NCBI GenBank assembly: GCA_016234425.1
Contig: JACRCA010000112.1
Location: forward strand, 1 to 6,192
Direction of reading: 5' to 3'
From: Deltaproteobacteria bacterium
GTDB taxonomy: Bacteria; Desulfobacterota; SM23-61
Length of the DNA: 6,192 bases
Positions 6,164 to 6,192 of this stretch are shown here, one piece after another; positions within the stretch are counted from its first letter, which is position 1; each line of letters opens with the position of its first letter. The translations under genes were made by a program, and so were the position numbers. Below the pieces are notes generated by a model, which was not told the DNA's origin, searched no databases, and saw nothing but the letters and a program-made list of their open reading frames with translations.

Positions 6164-6192
6164 TTTTCTCAGGCCAGTCCAGTGTGAATCCG

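Noticed and set aside
5771..6187. 138-codon plus-strand frame opposite the ZIP gene
   Set aside because: Lies opposite a clear eight-segment ZIP transporter; its translation is Gly/Ser/Lys-rich with no motif, and no Shine-Dalgarno site was evident.
1..6192. CRISPR array, transposon, tRNA, toxin-antitoxin or defence genes
   Set aside because: No regularly spaced repeats, transposase motifs, cloverleaf pattern or small paired genes were seen; the space is almost fully occupied by six identifiable metabolic, transport or envelope genes.

Overview
The window reads as an ordinary bacterial chromosome segment of moderate G+C. It holds two operon-like blocks facing each other. The protein families, and two short intergenic repeat types that I associate from memory with Deltaproteobacteria (Desulfobacterota) and some uncultured phyla, suggest an environmental or metagenomic bacterium of that kind. 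No rRNA or marker gene is present, so this placement is a weak inference.

Left block, plus strand: the window opens inside the last ~98 codons of a fumarase/aspartase-superfamily enzyme that ends at 299. A 140-bp A+T-rich spacer follows. It carries two repeat-like units: a degenerate tandem TCGAAGCMCGAA motif and a perfect 9-bp tandem CTCTGCGGT. Then comes a tight three-gene cluster, pdhA-pdhB-pdhC (440-3767), encoding E1 alpha, E1 beta and E2 of a 2-oxoacid dehydrogenase complex. The spacers are only 3 and 10 bp and each gene has a clear Shine-Dalgarno site. The E1 is the two-subunit kind seen in Gram-positive bacteria, mitochondria and archaea, not the single-chain AceE. TPP-binding, catalytic and lipoyl-lysine residues are all visible. 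The set should decarboxylate a 2-oxoacid, most likely pyruvate, and transfer the acyl group through lipoyl-E2 to CoA. The E3 subunit (dihydrolipoamide dehydrogenase) is not in the window and must come from elsewhere.

Right block, minus strand: a GufA/ZupT-like ZIP metal transporter (6163-5351) is followed 23 bp later by a 511-residue exported protein with a C-terminal transglutaminase-like cysteine domain (5327-3792). They are probably co-transcribed. A short hairpin sits over the ZIP stop codon, just before the second gene's ribosome binding site. The transglutaminase gene converges on pdhC across only 24 bp, with no recognisable intrinsic terminator.

I found no RNA genes, mobile elements, CRISPR arrays or defence systems, and no convincing new system. 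The items most worth a second look are the composite repeat upstream of pdhA, the uncharacterised ZIP/transglutaminase pair, and the two-subunit PDH lacking a linked E3.
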